From Shimia sp049116215 (GTDB lineage: Bacteria; Pseudomonadota; Alphaproteobacteria; Rhodobacterales; Rhodobacteraceae): a DNA stretch of 64,000 nucleotides. The notes beneath the pieces were generated by a model. The model was not told the origin of the DNA, did not search any database, and worked only from the letters and a program-made list of their open reading frames with translations. The position numbers and the translations under genes are program-made. Where the stretch lies: the NCBI RefSeq assembly GCF_049116215.1, contig NZ_JAGDZB010000006.1:186001-250000 (forward strand), written 5' to 3'. Positions within the stretch are counted from its first letter, which is position 1; every line of letters begins with the position of its first letter. This document shows positions 1-9,263 of the stretch, one piece after another.

Positions 1-1124
<1,124 letters not shown>

Positions 1125-1162
1125 GATATTGGCTCCTAAATTCGTAAATGTCGGTCAGACGA

Positions 1163-1450
1163 TCAGGCAATGATGCCCATGATGTCGGATTCTTTCATGA
1201 TCAGCAGCTCTTCACCGTCAACGGTGACTTCGGTGCCGGACCATTTGCCGAACAGGACTGTGTCGCCTGCTTTGACGTCGAGCTCAACGCGCTTGCCAGC
1301 GTCGTCACGCAGGCCTGCGCCTACGGAGACTACTTCGCCTTCGGCTGGTTTTTCTTTGGCGCTTTCTGGAATGATCAGACCGCCGGCGGTTTTTTCGTCG
1401 CTTTCAACGCGGCGTACAAGCACGCGGTCATGCAGAGGTGTAAAAGCCAT
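1163..1450 (-). CDS. groES: co-chaperonin GroES (10 kDa)
   Basis: A 95-residue protein, full length for the family, that caps the GroEL ring and releases the folding chamber. It starts MAFTPLHDRVLVRR, contains the mobile-loop region around residues 17-32 (ESDEKTAGGLIIP), and ends in the usual LLIMKESDIMGI. The start is preceded by an AGGGAAA Shine-Dalgarno. It is the first gene of the groESL operon, directly downstream of a promoter-like pair and a CIRCE operator at 1500-1526, so it is expected to be under HrcA repression. Confidence 0.98.
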   Translation of the reverse strand: MAFTPLHDRVLVRRVESDEKTAGGLIIPESAKEKPAEGEVVSVGAGLRDDAGKRVELDVKAGDTVLFGKWSGTEVTVDGEELLIMKESDIMGIIA

Positions 1451-1499
1451 GACTAGGTTTCCCTATCTAGAGTATCTCCCTGACTCCTCAGCGGAGTCG

Positions 1500-1526
1500 T
1501 TATCACTCCCCGTAGGCGAGTGCTAA
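1500..1526 (-). promoter_or_regulatory. CIRCE operator (HrcA-binding inverted repeat)
   Basis: On the plus strand TTATCACTC at 1500-1508 and GAGTGCTAA at 1518-1526 are separated by exactly 9 bases. The CIRCE consensus is TTAGCACTC-N9-GAGTGCTAA, so there is one mismatch. It lies 50 bp upstream of the groES start, where HrcA repressor sites are expected. Confidence 0.95.
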
Positions 1527-1534
1527 CGGCGAAA

Positions 1535-1563
1535 GAGGTAGGGGGCGTTTGGGGGGGAGTCAA
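1535..1563 (-). promoter_or_regulatory. predicted sigma70-type promoter of groESL
   Basis: Reading the minus strand, TTGACT (1563-1558) is followed after 17 bases by TACCTC (1540-1535). The -35 fits well and the -10 is weak. Transcription would start just before or within the CIRCE element, the usual layout for HrcA repression. The assignment is inferred from position and spacing. Confidence 0.5.
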
Positions 1564-1649
1564 CGGCGTTGCGTGAAGTTTTTTGTGCGGAGTGGGCGTA
1601 GCGTTTAGCCGGAAGGGACAAAGGAGGCGGCTTGGAGGCCTGCAAGGCC

Positions 1650-2573
1650 TTAGCCTGACAGGTGTTTTGCCAGACTTTCCATGTGGCGCATATCGGTGCC
1701 GCAACAGCCGCCAAGCACACGGAGGTAGGGATGGTTGTGCTGCAGATCTGCCAAATTTTGACCAAATTCGGCTGGATCCCCCGCGTCGAGCTCTGTGGCG
1801 TGGTCCAGTTCCGCATGGCTGCACCGCGAGGCGTTTGCGACAATACCGCCAATGCGACGGGACCATGGCGCGTCGGTCAGGACATCCGCAAAATGATCCG
1901 GGTGGGCGCAATTGATCATAAAGTAAGCGGCATAGCAGTCCGTGGCGGCATCAACCTGTCTGATGGCGGCTTCCAAAGTGCCGCCGGTTGGCAGGTGGCC
2001 ATTGGTTTCCACTGTGAAGGCAATCACGCAGGGCATGTAATAGTCACGGCACGCCTGCAAGATGCCAATCGCCTCGATTGGGTCCGCCATTGTGTAGGCG
2101 GTGATTAGATCGGTGTCGGTTGCGGCAAGCGTGGCGATTTGGCGGATATGATAGGCCGCCGACTCGTCAACGGTCATTTGGCTTGCTGGCGCATAGGCGT
2201 CAAAGCGCGGGCCGATGTTGGCGCTGATGAGGGTTGGGGCGCTGCCAAGCGTGCTGCGGAGGTCTGACAGAAGGGCGATGGCGGCGAGGTTGGCTGTTGC
2301 GATGGTGCGGGCATCATACCCCAGGGGTGCGGCACGGTCAGCGCTGGCCACCCAGGTGGCGCTTTCCAGGATCACGCCGAGGTTGGCGCGAGAGGCAATG
2401 GCCGCGAGGTCAGTGGCGTAGCGCGTGAGATGGGCGCGACCCTTTGGCGTCTCAAGCAAAGGGAAACTGGCGAAGCCGGGCAGGTCGACACCTTGGGTGA
2501 AAATCAGGTCGGTTTCCATACCAGTGTAGGTCAGATAAGCCTGAGTGCCTTGATGGGGAAGGGGGCGTGGCAT
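1650..2573 (-). CDS. homocysteine S-methyltransferase family protein
   Basis: A 307-residue protein with the homocysteine S-methyltransferase fold, which moves a methyl group from a donor such as S-methylmethionine or a betaine to a thiol. The zinc-binding cysteines are visible: Cys222 in INCAHP and the Cys290-Cys291 pair in GGCCGTD near the C-terminus. Length matches the stand-alone MmuM/YbgG-like branch rather than cobalamin-dependent MetH. It is a single gene with no methionine genes nearby, so the methyl donor cannot be read from context. The ATG at 2573 is the first in frame; an internal start near residue 19 is possible. Confidence 0.85.
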   Translation of the reverse strand: MPRPLPHQGTQAYLTYTGMETDLIFTQGVDLPGFASFPLLETPKGRAHLTRYATDLAAIASRANLGVILESATWVASADRAAPLGYDARTIATANLAAIALLSDLRSTLGSAPTLISANIGPRFDAYAPASQMTVDESAAYHIRQIATLAATDTDLITAYTMADPIEAIGILQACRDYYMPCVIAFTVETNGHLPTGGTLEAAIRQVDAATDCYAAYFMINCAHPDHFADVLTDAPWSRRIGGIVANASRCSHAELDHATELDAGDPAEFGQNLADLQHNHPYLRVLGGCCGTDMRHMESLAKHLSG

Positions 2574-2702
2574 GCGGGGCCTTGGTGAAGTGCAGTTAGG
2601 GCCAGCTTAACACGATGTGGCCGGCTTGTATCTTCATGGATTTACAAACCGCTTTTGCGCTCTAAGGTTCCGGAGACAGATGGCGAGGCAAGGAACTCCT
2701 GC

Positions 2703-3587
2703 ATGCAGATCACCGCAAATGGTATTCAGATTGAAGTGGAGGCCTATGGGCCTGAAGACGGCGTGCCATTGGTGCTCATTCGCGGGCTGGGGTCGCAGCT
2801 GATCCATTGGCCGGTCGCGTTCTACGAAGGGCTTGCGGCCGCCGGCTATCGCGTGGTGCTGTTTGACAACCGCGATGTGGGCCTGTCGCAACGTTGTCCC
2901 AAAGACGGGGTGGTCAGCGGGGCCGATGAGATCATGGCCGCGGCTTTGGCGGGGGAGCCCGTGCCTGCGGCTTACCGGATAAACGACATGGCGAAAGACG
3001 TGGTTGGGGTGATGGATGCACTGCGCATTGAGAAGGCCCATGTGTTTGGCATGTCCATGGGCGGCGCGATCACGCAGCTGTTGTGTTTGGACCATGCGGA
3101 GCGCCTGTTGAGTGCCACGATTGTGATGGCCACCGCGCGGACGTTTTCAGAGCGGGGTGGCAATGCGGAATGGCTGGCAACCTTGTTGGCGCGGGATGTG
3201 GACCGCGAGACCCACATCGCAAATTGCATTGCCGAATATGATAATTGGGGCAGCCCGGCGTATCCAATGACCGAGGAGGAGGTCGCTGATCAGGCGGCGC
3301 AGGCCTATGATCGCGCGTTTGATCCGGAGGGCATCAACCGGCAGGTGCTGGCGGTGATTGCCTCCACCGATCGGCGTCAGGATCTCACTAAAGTGACCCT
3401 GCCGTGTCAGGTGATCCATGGCACTGAGGACACGCTGATCCCGCCGGAGGCCGGGGCGGAGATTGCCGGGTTGATCCCAAATTGCGACCACCATCAGATT
3501 GATGGCATGGGGCATGTGATCACGCCCAAGCAAGCGCCGATGTTGATTGAGATGATGCAGGATTTCATCACCCGTCGCGGCCGGTAA
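2703..3587 (+). CDS. alpha/beta-fold hydrolase
   Basis: A 294-residue hydrolase. The nucleophile elbow GMSMGG places Ser118 as catalytic serine, FDNRDVGLS near residue 55 is a typical strand/turn motif of this family, and GMGHVITP near residue 276 supplies the histidine. The frame is open further upstream to a TTG at 2655, but the ATG at 2703 has an AAGGAA Shine-Dalgarno about 8 nt away and starts the conserved part of the protein. It is divergent from the methyltransferase gene. The substrate is unknown; esters or lactones are typical of the family. Confidence 0.8.
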   Translation: MQITANGIQIEVEAYGPEDGVPLVLIRGLGSQLIHWPVAFYEGLAAAGYRVVLFDNRDVGLSQRCPKDGVVSGADEIMAAALAGEPVPAAYRINDMAKDVVGVMDALRIEKAHVFGMSMGGAITQLLCLDHAERLLSATIVMATARTFSERGGNAEWLATLLARDVDRETHIANCIAEYDNWGSPAYPMTEEEVADQAAQAYDRAFDPEGINRQVLAVIASTDRRQDLTKVTLPCQVIHGTEDTLIPPEAGAEIAGLIPNCDHHQIDGMGHVITPKQAPMLIEMMQDFITRRGR

Positions 3588-3680
3588 CCCGGCAGGTTGT
3601 TGTGTCGCGGGCGCGGGCCTATGTTTAGAGCATCTTTGATGGAGGTTTTATGGCCCAGAAACTGGATGCCTGATTTTGGC

Positions 3681-3700
3681 GGGTGGCAGAGCGCCCACCC
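3681..3700 (+). terminator. GC-rich hairpin downstream of the hydrolase gene
   Basis: GGGTGG at 3681-3686 pairs with CCACCC at 3695-3700 around an 8-base loop, about 95 bp after the hydrolase stop. There is no T-run, so termination is possible but unproven. The rest of the 239-bp gap holds a very short ORF (3650-3673) behind a GGAGG, listed under findings, and nothing else recognisable. Confidence 0.3.
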
Positions 3701-3826
3701 GGTGCACATTCAAAACAGCAAAACCGGCGCATTTGCGCAGGGCTGTTCGTTTGTGCCTCTTCTTTTTTCTGATACGTTATGGCCAAGCCAAGATAGGCGC
3801 GGCCAATCCATGAGAGTACCTCAACA

Positions 3827-4918
3827 ATGACACGGGACTATTCCCAATTTTTGCCAACACCTGGCGCGTCTGAAACCAAAGCACCTAAGCGCGCACCGTT
3901 GGACATCCTTGGCTGGCAATCGTTTTTTGCCCAGCAAACCGATCTGGATATCTTGAACGCCACGCCGCCGGTGCGGGTGGTGGAAGTACACCGCAATGGC
4001 CTGCGCGTGCGGGGCGACGGCATCGACGCTTTGGTGCCGCCCGGGCCCGACGCCACTGTGGGTGACTGGCTGCTGTATGACGCCGAGTTGCCGATGCGCA
4101 GCGACGTGCTGGAACGCAAGAGCCTGTTCAAGCGACGGGCCGCCGGGCATGATCGCAGTATTCAAATGATTGCCGCCAATGTGGACACGGCTTTTGTGGT
4201 CACCAGCTGCAACAATGATTTTAACGTGGCGCGGCTTGAACGCTATCTGGCGTTGGCCTTTGAGGCAGATGTGACGCCGGTGATCCTGCTGACCAAGGCG
4301 GATTTGTGTGACGACACAGCGACCTATGTGGCGGAAGCGCAATCCATTTCGGATCGGGTGCCGGTGGTGCTTTTGAATGCCAAAAGCGAGGAACCGGCAG
4401 AGAAATTGGCCGATTGGTGCGCACCGGGACAAACCATTGCATTTCTGGGCACGTCCGGTGTTGGCAAATCCACCTTGGTGAACGCTCTGTTTGGCTCTGA
4501 GCAGACCGAAACTGGTGGCATCCGCGAAGATGACAGTCGGGGACGGCACACCACCACCAGCCGACAGCTGCATTTCACCGACGCTGGTTTGGCCATTCTG
4601 GACACGCCGGGCATGCGCGAATTGCAGTTGGCGGATGCGGGTGATGGTCTGGCGGATCTGTTTTCTGACGTTGTCGAATTGGCCACACAGTGCAAGTTTC
4701 GTGACTGTGCACATGAGAGTGAGCCGGGATGTGCGATACGGGGGGCCATCGAAGCAGGCACGTTGGATGCCGCGCGGTTGGAACGCTGGCGTAAGCTGGA
4801 AGCGGAAGAACGGCACAACACCGCCTCGCTGGCGGAAAAGCGGGCTTACGACAAAAACTTCGGCAAGATGATCAAGACCGTGACCAAGGCGCACAAAGGC
4901 CGCAAAGGACGGCGCTAG
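3827..4918 (+). CDS. rsgA: ribosome small-subunit-dependent GTPase A
   Basis: A 363-residue circularly permuted GTPase that checks late 30S ribosome assembly. An N-terminal OB-like domain (about 1-110) precedes the permuted G domain: TKAD (G4) comes before the P-loop GTSGVGKST, which is followed by DTPGMRE (G3). The C-terminal zinc module has the pattern C-K-F-R-D-C-x-H...C, as in YjeQ/RsgA. Length fits the family. The ATG at 3827 is the first in frame; no strong Shine-Dalgarno is visible (ACCTCAACA precedes it). It stands alone on the plus strand. Confidence 0.95.
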   Translation: MTRDYSQFLPTPGASETKAPKRAPLDILGWQSFFAQQTDLDILNATPPVRVVEVHRNGLRVRGDGIDALVPPGPDATVGDWLLYDAELPMRSDVLERKSLFKRRAAGHDRSIQMIAANVDTAFVVTSCNNDFNVARLERYLALAFEADVTPVILLTKADLCDDTATYVAEAQSISDRVPVVLLNAKSEEPAEKLADWCAPGQTIAFLGTSGVGKSTLVNALFGSEQTETGGIREDDSRGRHTTTSRQLHFTDAGLAILDTPGMRELQLADAGDGLADLFSDVVELATQCKFRDCAHESEPGCAIRGAIEAGTLDAARLERWRKLEAEERHNTASLAEKRAYDKNFGKMIKTVTKAHKGRKGRR

Positions 4919-5032
4919 GCGCCGACTACACTGATGAGATCAAGCGATTGCGGCGTGCGGAGTGATCCGCGCGCCGTTTTGCTGCGTATCTTATGCAATT
5001 CATCCTGAAATGCGACGGGAGGCGCGGGCCGG

Positions 5033-5596
5033 ATGCATATGAGATTGCCAATACGCGAACGGGTTCTGATGGCGTTGCTGAGTGGCGCCGTGATGTTGGG
5101 CTGGGCGGCAAGTGCGTCGGCCAATCCTGCAACTCCGGCCCCGGAAGTACGCAGCTTGCTGGGTCAGCCACAAGAATTGGGTGCGGGTCAATTCCGATGG
5201 CTGGGTTTCAAGGTTTATGATGCGCAAATGTTTGCACCACAGGGGCAGGGGTTTGACCGCAACGGGTCTTACGCGCTGGAGATCGAATACGCCCGAAAGA
5301 TCAAACGCAAAATCCTGCTCAAGGCCAGCATGGACGAGATGGCTCGGATTGAAGGAAAGAGATCCGACCACGGGCAAATTCAACAAAAGTTGAACGCTTG
5401 CTATCGCGATATTCAGTCAGGCGACCGGATCGTAGCCTCGCCCAAAGGGGGAAATGCCCTGAAGTTTTGGGTGAATGGAAAGAGCACCTGCACGCTACAG
5501 CACAAGGGCATTCGGGATCGCTATATGGCGATCTGGTTGAGCGACAAGGCGCGGGATCGCGGCTTTGCGCAACAGGTTTTGGCCAGTCAGAAGTAA
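5033..5596 (+). CDS. exported chalcone isomerase-like protein
   Basis: A 187-residue protein with an N-terminal signal peptide (charged start, hydrophobic LMALLSGAVMLGWAA, cleavage probably after ASA near residue 30). The mature part has WLGFKVYDAQMF and the KRKILLKASMDEM segment typical of the bacterial chalcone isomerase-like family, which has no proven flavonoid chemistry. A GGGAGG sits 10 nt before the first ATG (5033); an ATG two codons later is too far from it. Probably periplasmic. The function is unknown; the family assignment rests on remembered motifs. Confidence 0.7.
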   Translation: MHMRLPIRERVLMALLSGAVMLGWAASASANPATPAPEVRSLLGQPQELGAGQFRWLGFKVYDAQMFAPQGQGFDRNGSYALEIEYARKIKRKILLKASMDEMARIEGKRSDHGQIQQKLNACYRDIQSGDRIVASPKGGNALKFWVNGKSTCTLQHKGIRDRYMAIWLSDKARDRGFAQQVLASQK

Positions 5597-5728
5597 CGCT
5601 TTTTCCGGATCTACCCTTATCCCCAGCACTGTGGTTCGCTTTTCGCAGTGCACGGAGTAGAGCGTGAATTATCTGACCGGCCAACCGTCTCCGCCTTAGA
5701 GTTTGGTCCTTCTCAGGCGGAGGCAAGC

Positions 5729-5763
5729 GTGTGACCCGGCTTGCTTGCTCCGCCGGGTCACAC
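5729..5763 (+). promoter_or_regulatory. perfect 12-bp inverted repeat in the leader of the DMT transporter gene
   Basis: GTGTGACCCGGC (5729-5740) and GCCGGGTCACAC (5752-5763) form a perfect 12-bp stem with an 11-base loop. It ends 17 bp before the ATG at 5781 and has no T-run, so it is not a standard terminator. It could be an operator or a leader hairpin limiting translation. The start codon itself lacks a strong Shine-Dalgarno. Confidence 0.55.
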
Positions 5764-5780
5764 GTGTCACGTAAGACTTC

Positions 5781-6614
5781 ATGAAATTGTTCTTATTGAC
5801 CGCTGTGACGATGACGGCCTTTGCCGCGAACTCTGTCCTCAATCGCGCTGCCGTAAGTGGCGCGGGTATGGAGGCGGTGGACTTTGGCGTGGTGCGGCTG
5901 GTCAGCGGGGCGTTGGCCCTGACAGTTCTTGTGGCCTGGCAGAAGCGTGGCTTTGCGCTGGGCGGTGTGGGCCGCGGTGTCGCTGTGGCGGGGTTGCTGG
6001 CTTATATATTCGGCTTTTCTCTGGCGTATCGGGGCTTGGACGCGGGCTTGGGCGCTTTGGTGCTGTTTGGCGTGGTGCAGATCACCATGTTTGGCGGCGC
6101 AGTGGTGGCGCGCGAAGAGGTGCCGATGTCGCGATGGTTGGGCGCTGCCTTGGCGCTGGGCGGATTGGTCTGGCTGTTGGCGCCGACCGGTGGCCCCGCG
6201 ATTTCGGGTGCGCATGTGGCGATGATGGCGGGCGCGGGGCTTGGCTGGGGCATCTATTCATTGCAAGGGCGCAAAGAGGTGGACGCGACGCAAGCCACGG
6301 CGATGAATTTCATTTTGGCGGCACCGGTGGCTTTGGTGCTGGGCGCAGCGCTAGGCGTGGACATGAAGATGCCAGCGGAGGGCGTAGCGTTGGCGGTAGT
6401 GTCTGGCGTGGTGACCTCGGGGCTGGGCTATGCGTTGTGGTATGCGATTCTGCCACGATTGGGCGCGAGTCGGGCAGCGGTGGCGCAATTGTCTGTGCCG
6501 GTGATCGCGATGGCCGGCGGCATGGCGTTTTTGAGTGAGCCGCTGACACTGCGCTTTATGGGCGCGGCGGTGCTGGTGATTGGCGGCGTGATGGTGTCGA
6601 TGCGCAAGGTGTGA
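5781..6614 (+). CDS. DMT-superfamily (EamA) transporter
   Basis: A 277-residue, very hydrophobic protein with about ten predicted membrane segments in two repeated halves, the EamA/RhaT layout of drug/metabolite exporters. The first half opens with the usual FAANSVLNRAA helix after a short MKLFLL start. Substrates of such carriers cannot be read from sequence; amino acids, nucleosides or small toxic metabolites are typical. The first ATG (5781) follows a strong hairpin at 5729-5763. It is convergent with the Nudix gene, about 30 bp apart. Confidence 0.85.
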   Translation: MKLFLLTAVTMTAFAANSVLNRAAVSGAGMEAVDFGVVRLVSGALALTVLVAWQKRGFALGGVGRGVAVAGLLAYIFGFSLAYRGLDAGLGALVLFGVVQITMFGGAVVAREEVPMSRWLGAALALGGLVWLLAPTGGPAISGAHVAMMAGAGLGWGIYSLQGRKEVDATQATAMNFILAAPVALVLGAALGVDMKMPAEGVALAVVSGVVTSGLGYALWYAILPRLGASRAAVAQLSVPVIAMAGGMAFLSEPLTLRFMGAAVLVIGGVMVSMRKV

Positions 6615-6645
6615 GGCATTTTGCCGGGGCGCGCAGGCCCGTTGT

Positions 6646-7113
6646 TTAGAACTTCAACAACGGTTCTAACGAGTCGTAGTGCACGCCGTCACCCCAGGCC
6701 GCGTCCGGCAGGCTGAGCGGGCGATAGGAAATCTGGTCCATGTCCGCGCGGCTAAAGAAACGGCGTTTGGAGACGATTTTTTCCGGGTCCTGCCAGCTTT
6801 CGTCCAGCGCTCCATCTGTGATGGTGCAGCGGAAGAACAGATCGACCTGATGAAAATCGCTCTCCTCATCGTGGAACTCGTTGATCAGGCAGGGAGCGCC
6901 AACCGAGACAGTGAGACCACATTCCTCGTGCACTTCGCGGATCAGGTTGTCGGCCAGGCTGCTGTGTTTTTCGACGCCACCACCGGGCGCACACCAGAGC
7001 GCGCCTTTGTGATCGGGGTAAGCGTTGACCAGCAAGAGGCGGTCCTCATGCAGGATCACGGCGCGGGCGGCGAGACGCAAGGGGCGCGACTTTGGTGGGC
7101 GAGGGGTTGCCAT
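6646..7113 (-). CDS. Nudix hydrolase
   Basis: A 155-residue hydrolase of nucleoside-diphosphate-linked compounds. The Nudix box is at about residues 44-66, with the catalytic REVHEECGL half intact, so the metal-binding glutamates are present. The first glutamate of the GX5EX7REUXEEXGU signature is replaced by serine (G-VEKHS-S-SLADNLI-REV). That position is not the main catalytic residue, and the enzyme may still work. Length suits a single-domain Nudix protein. The start at 7113 is the first ATG. The substrate is unknown. Confidence 0.88.
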   Translation of the reverse strand: MATPRPPKSRPLRLAARAVILHEDRLLLVNAYPDHKGALWCAPGGGVEKHSSLADNLIREVHEECGLTVSVGAPCLINEFHDEESDFHQVDLFFRCTITDGALDESWQDPEKIVSKRRFFSRADMDQISYRPLSLPDAAWGDGVHYDSLEPLLKF

Positions 7114-7174
7114 TGGGCCGCTTTCTGAAACGTTTTTGCTTTTGTAGGCCCCCCTTAGGCCCTATCTCAAGTCT

Positions 7175-8059
7175 ATGGTTCGATTTTTGAAAATAGCAGC
7201 GGTGCTGGCTTTGGGGCTAGGCACGCAGAGTTTGGCAGAGCAACAGACGGCGGAGGCAGAGGCCGCGCCGCAGGACTGTGTGATCCTGCTGCACGGGTTG
7301 GCGCGTTCTGAGAGTTCCTTTGTTTTGATGGAACTGGCGCTGGAGCGCTATGGCTACAAAGTGGTGCGGCTGGGATATCCTTCGACAAAGAAAGAGATAG
7401 AAAGCCTTGCCGATATGACGCTGCCCAAGGCGGTGGCGCAATGTGGCTGGACCAAAGTGCATTTTGTCACCCACTCGATGGGCGGTATTCTGACCCGCGT
7501 ATGGTTTGAGAACCACCGCCCGCCAGAGCTTGGCCGTGTGGTGATGTTGGGGCCACCCAACAAAGGCTCGGAATTGGTGGATGAATTTAGCTATCTGGAG
7601 CCGTTTGTCTGGCTCAACGGCCCGGCGGGGATGCAGCTTGGCACCGATGGGCTGCCTGCGAACCTGCCGCCGGTGGATTTTGAGCTGGGGGTGATTGCCG
7701 GAGACAAGTCGCTCAACCCCTATTACAGCAGCCTGATTGCCGGGCCGGATGACGGCAAGGTCTCGGTGGAAAGCACCAAGGTGGAGGGCATGGCGGACCA
7801 CATTGTGCTGCCAGTGACTCATACGTTTATGATGAACAATCCGATGGTGATTGTGCAGGTGCGTGAGTTTTTGGAAAACGGTGCCTTTGACCATGATCTG
7901 GAGTGGGGGGACGCGGATGCCACGCTGCGGGAATTGCAGCGGATCATCGACGTGGATGGGGATCCGGAGGCGGAAAAAGAAGATGACTTGTGGGACCGGA
8001 TTTGGAGCGAGATCCTGGGGCCAGGCAGTGCAGCACAGCATGGTGTGAGCGACAAATGA
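7175..8059 (+). CDS. secreted alpha/beta hydrolase, lipase-like
   Basis: A 294-residue protein with a signal peptide (MVRFLKIAAVLALGLGTQSLA, cleavage near residue 21) and a lipase-type core: the oxyanion-region LLHGLARS, the nucleophile elbow THSMGG with Ser101, and a late THTFMM histidine region near 215. The tail after residue 240 is rich in Asp and Glu. Comparable proteins are annotated as PGAP1-like or DUF676 lipases. The gene overlaps the phnM start by 4 bases (ATGA), so the two are translationally coupled. Probably acts in the periplasm; substrate unknown. Confidence 0.8.
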   Translation: MVRFLKIAAVLALGLGTQSLAEQQTAEAEAAPQDCVILLHGLARSESSFVLMELALERYGYKVVRLGYPSTKKEIESLADMTLPKAVAQCGWTKVHFVTHSMGGILTRVWFENHRPPELGRVVMLGPPNKGSELVDEFSYLEPFVWLNGPAGMQLGTDGLPANLPPVDFELGVIAGDKSLNPYYSSLIAGPDDGKVSVESTKVEGMADHIVLPVTHTFMMNNPMVIVQVREFLENGAFDHDLEWGDADATLRELQRIIDVDGDPEAEKEDDLWDRIWSEILGPGSAAQHGVSDK

Positions 8060-9195
8060 CGGATTTGGTTTTGCAAGGCGCAGAGGTGCTGCGCCCCGAT
8101 GGGTTTGCACAAGGACCGCTGGGAATTGTTGCTGGCAAGATTGGGGAGGCAAGCGGCGCGCGGGCGGTGGACCTGCGCGGGTATCACATTCTACCGGGTA
8201 TCGTTGATCTGCATGGCGACGGGTTTGAGCGGCATCTGGCGCCACGGCGTGGGGCGATGAAAAACCTTGGTGACGGGCTGGTGTCTGTGGATGCGGAACT
8301 GGCGGCCAATGGGATCACCACAGCGGTGCTGGCGCAGTTCTGGAGCTGGGAAGGCGGGATGCGCTCGCCAGATTTTGCACGCCGGTTTTTAGAGGCTTTG
8401 TCGGCAACAGAAGGGCTGCGCACGGAGATGTTGGTGCAGCTGCGGTTTGAGAGCCATTTGCTGGAGGATTACACCGCGTTTGAGGCGGCGGTGGCCGCGT
8501 TTGACGTGCCCTATGTGGTGTTCAACGATCATTTGCCACATGGGGCTTTGGCCAAGGGAAAGAAGCCGCCACGTTTGACCGGTCAGGCGCTCAAAAGCGG
8601 GCGCAGTCCGGAGGCGCATCTGGCGTTGCTACAGGCGTTGCATGCGGTCACGGAGTCTGTGCCGGAAGCGGTGGCGCGGCTGGCGGCGCGGTTGACGGAG
8701 AAAGGCGTGAAGCTGGGCAGCCATGATGATGACAGCGCAGCGACGCGGGAGACCTGGCGGGGCTGTGGTTTGTCGATCAGTGAGTTCCCCGAGACTTTAG
8801 AGGCAGCTGAGGCGGCCAAGGCGGCGGGTGATCCGGTGGTGATGGGCGCGCCCAATGTGGTGCGCGGCGGCAGCCATTCCGGCAAGGTTTCGGCAGCGGA
8901 GATGGTTGCGGCGGGATTGGTGGATGGCTTGGCGTCTGATTACCACTATCCCGCGCCACGGCAGGCGGTGCTGCGACTGGTGGAGGATGGTGTCTGTGAG
9001 TTTGCAGAGGCCTGGGCCTTGGTGTCGGCCAAGCCTGCTGAGGTGTTGGGATTGTCGGATCGCGGCACATTGGACCCCGGCAAACGCGCGGACCTGGTGA
9101 TTTTGGATGCGGAGAGTGGTCGTATCGGGGCCACTTTGGTTGGCGGTCACGTAAGCTTTATGGCGGGCGATGCGGCTGCACGGTTTATGGGGTAG
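8056..9195 (+). CDS. phnM: alpha-D-ribose 1-methylphosphonate 5-triphosphate diphosphatase (PhnM)
   Basis: A 379-residue amidohydrolase-superfamily enzyme which, in the C-P lyase pathway, removes pyrophosphate from the ribosyl-phosphonate triphosphate. Metal ligands are visible in DLHGDGFERH (near 50-60), SHDDDSAATRE near 220, and GAPNVVRGGSHSG and SDYHYP later. The ATG at 8056 overlaps the stop of the lipase-like gene and fits the family start MTDLVLQGAEV; the frame is open upstream but that part belongs to the previous gene. No other phn genes are in the window, so it is either a detached member of a distant C-P lyase cluster or a specialised paralogue. Confidence 0.88.
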   Translation: MTDLVLQGAEVLRPDGFAQGPLGIVAGKIGEASGARAVDLRGYHILPGIVDLHGDGFERHLAPRRGAMKNLGDGLVSVDAELAANGITTAVLAQFWSWEGGMRSPDFARRFLEALSATEGLRTEMLVQLRFESHLLEDYTAFEAAVAAFDVPYVVFNDHLPHGALAKGKKPPRLTGQALKSGRSPEAHLALLQALHAVTESVPEAVARLAARLTEKGVKLGSHDDDSAATRETWRGCGLSISEFPETLEAAEAAKAAGDPVVMGAPNVVRGGSHSGKVSAAEMVAAGLVDGLASDYHYPAPRQAVLRLVEDGVCEFAEAWALVSAKPAEVLGLSDRGTLDPGKRADLVILDAESGRIGATLVGGHVSFMAGDAAARFMG

Positions 9196-9254
9196 GGGCT
9201 TTGCCCCGTCACCGCGGCGCGGTGACTCCCCAGGATATTTGGTGACTGTGAAGG
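9195..9254 (+). repeat. dispersed Rhodobacteraceae-type intergenic repeat, copy A
   Basis: Directly after phnM: hairpin GGGGC/GCCCC (9195-9207), hairpin GTCACCGC/GCGGTGAC (8 bp, 9208-9226), then TCCCCAGGATATTTGG and a GAAGG end. The same arrangement of hairpins followed by CCCC-GATATTT occurs at 18639, 22659 and 33005. It may act as a terminator or RNA-processing site. Confidence 0.7.
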
Positions 9255-9263
9255 TGGTATGCC

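Noticed and set aside
3597..3830. A 77-codon plus-strand ORF between the hydrolase and rsgA
   Set aside because: No ribosome site at its start, overlaps the probable promoter region, and no recognisable composition; more likely an accidental frame.
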